The notes under the pieces: generated by a model
Told to the model about the DNA's origin: nothing
What the model saw: the letters and a program-made list of their open reading frames with translations, nothing else
The model's database searches: none
Assembly (NCBI RefSeq): GCF_004745955.1
Contig: NZ_SRLD01000005.1
Span: 62,001-126,000 of the forward strand
Length of the DNA stretch: 64,000 nt
Direction of reading: 5' to 3'
Source of the DNA: Hymenobacter elongatus
GTDB lineage: Bacteria > Bacteroidota > Bacteroidia > Cytophagales > Hymenobacteraceae
In this document: one piece after another, positions 62,701 through 64,000 of the stretch
Position numbering within the stretch: the first letter of the stretch is position 1
Layout: every line of letters begins with the position of its first letter
Program-made: the position numbers and the translations under genes

Positions 62701-62970
62701 TTACAGTGGATGCGCATCGGCATTGTTACTAGCGCCAGGGTCCGTAAGCTCTTCAGGGGCTCCTTCGTAGTCGACAGAGTTCGACTCGTCGGCTGAGGCC
62801 TCCGGCTCCACCAGAGCAGGCATTTTCTCTGGCTCCGACCGCGCCGCCTCCGGATCTGAAATAGCGCCGGTTTCGTCGGGAGTCGCCGGGTTGCCGGGCT
62901 TGTCTTTGGGGCCTGGGGAAGCGGTTGGTAGCCCAAATGCTGTAGAGGATGCGGATTTCATAAGCTGCAC
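62701..62970 (-). CDS. Hypothetical disordered acidic protein
   Basis: 89 residues; the true start may be the second ATG (62961, MKSASSTAFGLPTASPGPKD). The chain is Pro-, Glu- and Ser-rich with no hydrophobic core (NPATPDETGAISDPEAARSE, PEASADESNSVDYEGAPEE), so it should be disordered. It has no signal and no homology that I recognise. The coding bias is weak but the frame is clean and ends just before a hairpin. Low confidence. Confidence 0.4.
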   Translation of the reverse strand: MQLMKSASSTAFGLPTASPGPKDKPGNPATPDETGAISDPEAARSEPEKMPALVEPEASADESNSVDYEGAPEELTDPGASNNADAHPL

Positions 62971-63223
62971 GGAAATTGATGGGGTCAGGTACTGCTTTCA
63001 TCAACGGAAAGCCCGCGCCTTGGTTGAGGTGTGGCAAGCCTCGCCAGGCTGAGCTTGCCGGACTATGCGGGGTGCCATGCGCTGGAACCATGATACTACT
63101 TGGCCGCAAAAGGCATGTTCCAACAAAGCAGCTACCGGCTCTGGTTTCCCGTATCAGCAGTAACTCTGGCCAGCCAGGCAACGGCGAGCCTACCCCGTGC
63201 CACCGGAATTAGCGGCTTATTTT

Positions 63224-64000
63224 ATGAAATTGTTGCTTTTCCGGCGTATTCTGCTGTCTGGACTTGTGCTGGTGCTAGTGGTGCTGGGAGTAGCCGGCTG
63301 GCTGCTGGGCACCCACTTTGGCCGGCAGCATCTGGAGCGCTGGGTACGGCAGCAGCTCACGCGCAACTCCGAGCTGGTGCTGGCTCCATTTGAGGTTTCG
63401 CTCTCGCCCTGGCGGGATTTTCCGCATCTCACGGCTTCCATTCAGCATTTTAGTCTAACCGATACCTCCTTCCGACAGCAGCACCCGGTGCTGCGCATCG
63501 GCCGCGCCGATTTGCGGCTGCAGCTCAGCAGCCTGCTGCGGGGTCAGATCCGAATTACCCGCTTAACCGTGCGGGATGTAGATTTTCAGGAACGGGTCGA
63601 TTCGTTGGGCCACAGCTGGGGGCTGCACGGCAAGCGGCGGCACACCAGCACCGGTGCCGACCCACCGCTCGACCTGGAGTTGGACTCACTACTGGTGCAC
63701 AACTTCCGCATCCGGACCCGCAACGACTACGCACACAGCGCTTTTGGGGCGCAAGTGCGGCACGCGCGCCTCACGGCTGCGAGCAGCCGAGGCGTGTTGC
63801 GGGCGCGCGGCACGCTTGTCGGGGAGCTAAGCTATTTGCGCAGCAGCCGGGGCACCCTCTTCGAGCACGAGCCCGTGTGGGCGGCCGTTAAGTATGAGTT
63901 GACATTTAAAAAACGGCAGGGCCGGCTGTACAACACCCGGGCTACGCTCAACGGCGACACCATCCGCATCAGGGGCACGCACACGACGGTGGCCAACAAG
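63224..64000 (+). CDS. AsmA-family-like membrane protein, partial
   Basis: 259 codons from the ATG at 63224 (MKLLLFRRILLSGLVLVLVV); it runs off the right edge without a stop. One N-terminal membrane helix (about 7-30) is followed by a periplasmic beta-rich part: HFGRQHLERWVRQQLTRNSE, LVLAPFEVSLSPWRDFPHLT, then LTVRDVDFQERVDS. This is the layout of AsmA/DUF748-type inner-membrane-anchored proteins that work in lipid transport to or assembly of the outer membrane. The family is judged by layout and the SLSPWRDFPHLTASI segment; the missing C-terminal part would settle it. Promoter region between 62971 and 63223 holds no other feature that I can see. Confidence 0.75.
   Translation, partial: MKLLLFRRILLSGLVLVLVVLGVAGWLLGTHFGRQHLERWVRQQLTRNSELVLAPFEVSLSPWRDFPHLTASIQHFSLTDTSFRQQHPVLRIGRADLRLQLSSLLRGQIRITRLTVRDVDFQERVDSLGHSWGLHGKRRHTSTGADPPLDLELDSLLVHNFRIRTRNDYAHSAFGAQVRHARLTAASSRGVLRARGTLVGELSYLRSSRGTLFEHEPVWAAVKYELTFKKRQGRLYNTRATLNGDTIRIRGTHTTVANK

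Overview
The window looks like a chromosomal segment of a Bacteroidota bacterium, most likely a Hymenobacter-type member of the Cytophagales. Visible reasons are the high GC content, the near absence of Shine-Dalgarno sequences, a TAnnTTTG-type -7 box before some genes, C-terminal type IX secretion (T9SS) sorting tails, a PID-CTERM-like small protein, and many lineage-type families (DUF4394, DUF4199, DUF2490, MmeI-like methyltransferase). No ribosomal RNA, CRISPR array or intact transposase gene was found.

Layout. 1-3.2 kb is an integron-like island: low-GC gene cassettes (a partial unknown ORF and an Mrr-type endonuclease) bounded by attC-like imperfect palindromes, next to a tyrosine recombinase and a tail-less SSB, all on the minus strand. 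3.3-21.5 kb is mostly ordinary chromosome: an ECF sigma/anti-sigma-like/Spy-like operon, a class III aminotransferase, TerB-like protein, pfkA, miaA coupled to a glycosyltransferase, a large hybrid histidine kinase with a CheY-like partner, a PhnP-like MBL hydrolase, an RqcH/NFACT protein, tRNA-Leu(GAG), a divergent dps/VIT iron pair and a MOSC protein. 21.5-25.9 kb holds a rhodanese, a DUF2490 barrel and an NHL-repeat lipoprotein among palindromic repeats. 25.9-37.6 kb is an accessory island: an MmeI-like restriction-modification gene with a low-GC recognition segment, two degenerate copies of its C-terminal tail, a three-gene toxin-antitoxin-SecB-like chaperone (TAC) module, a gene split by a small palindromic element, and an XRE regulator. 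38-46 kb carries surface proteins with T9SS or PID-type tails and a zinc-ribbon protein. 46.5-49.5 kb is a 3.1-kb block (Crp-like regulator, Lnt-like acyltransferase, DUF4199) bounded by inverted repeats and a 7-bp direct repeat, with no transposase. It ends at the stop codon of an rtcB remnant that is itself split by a palindromic element. 50-64 kb returns to housekeeping and small-molecule genes: HDAC-like, J-domain-like, eda, GNAT, selO, WYL regulator, DinB, cupin, and a partial AsmA-like gene at the right edge.

The most striking window-wide feature is a population of about 20 short (about 85-240 bp) palindromic elements. At least three types of terminal repeat are combined with at least four types of internal hairpin core, so ends and cores are shuffled. 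Two copies split genes with a perfect TTA duplication, and removing them restores the frame, so this end type has moved. Several others sit exactly at stop codons. The best candidates for something new are this modular element family, the TAC module, the transposase-less 3.1-kb unit and the attC-bounded Mrr cassette.
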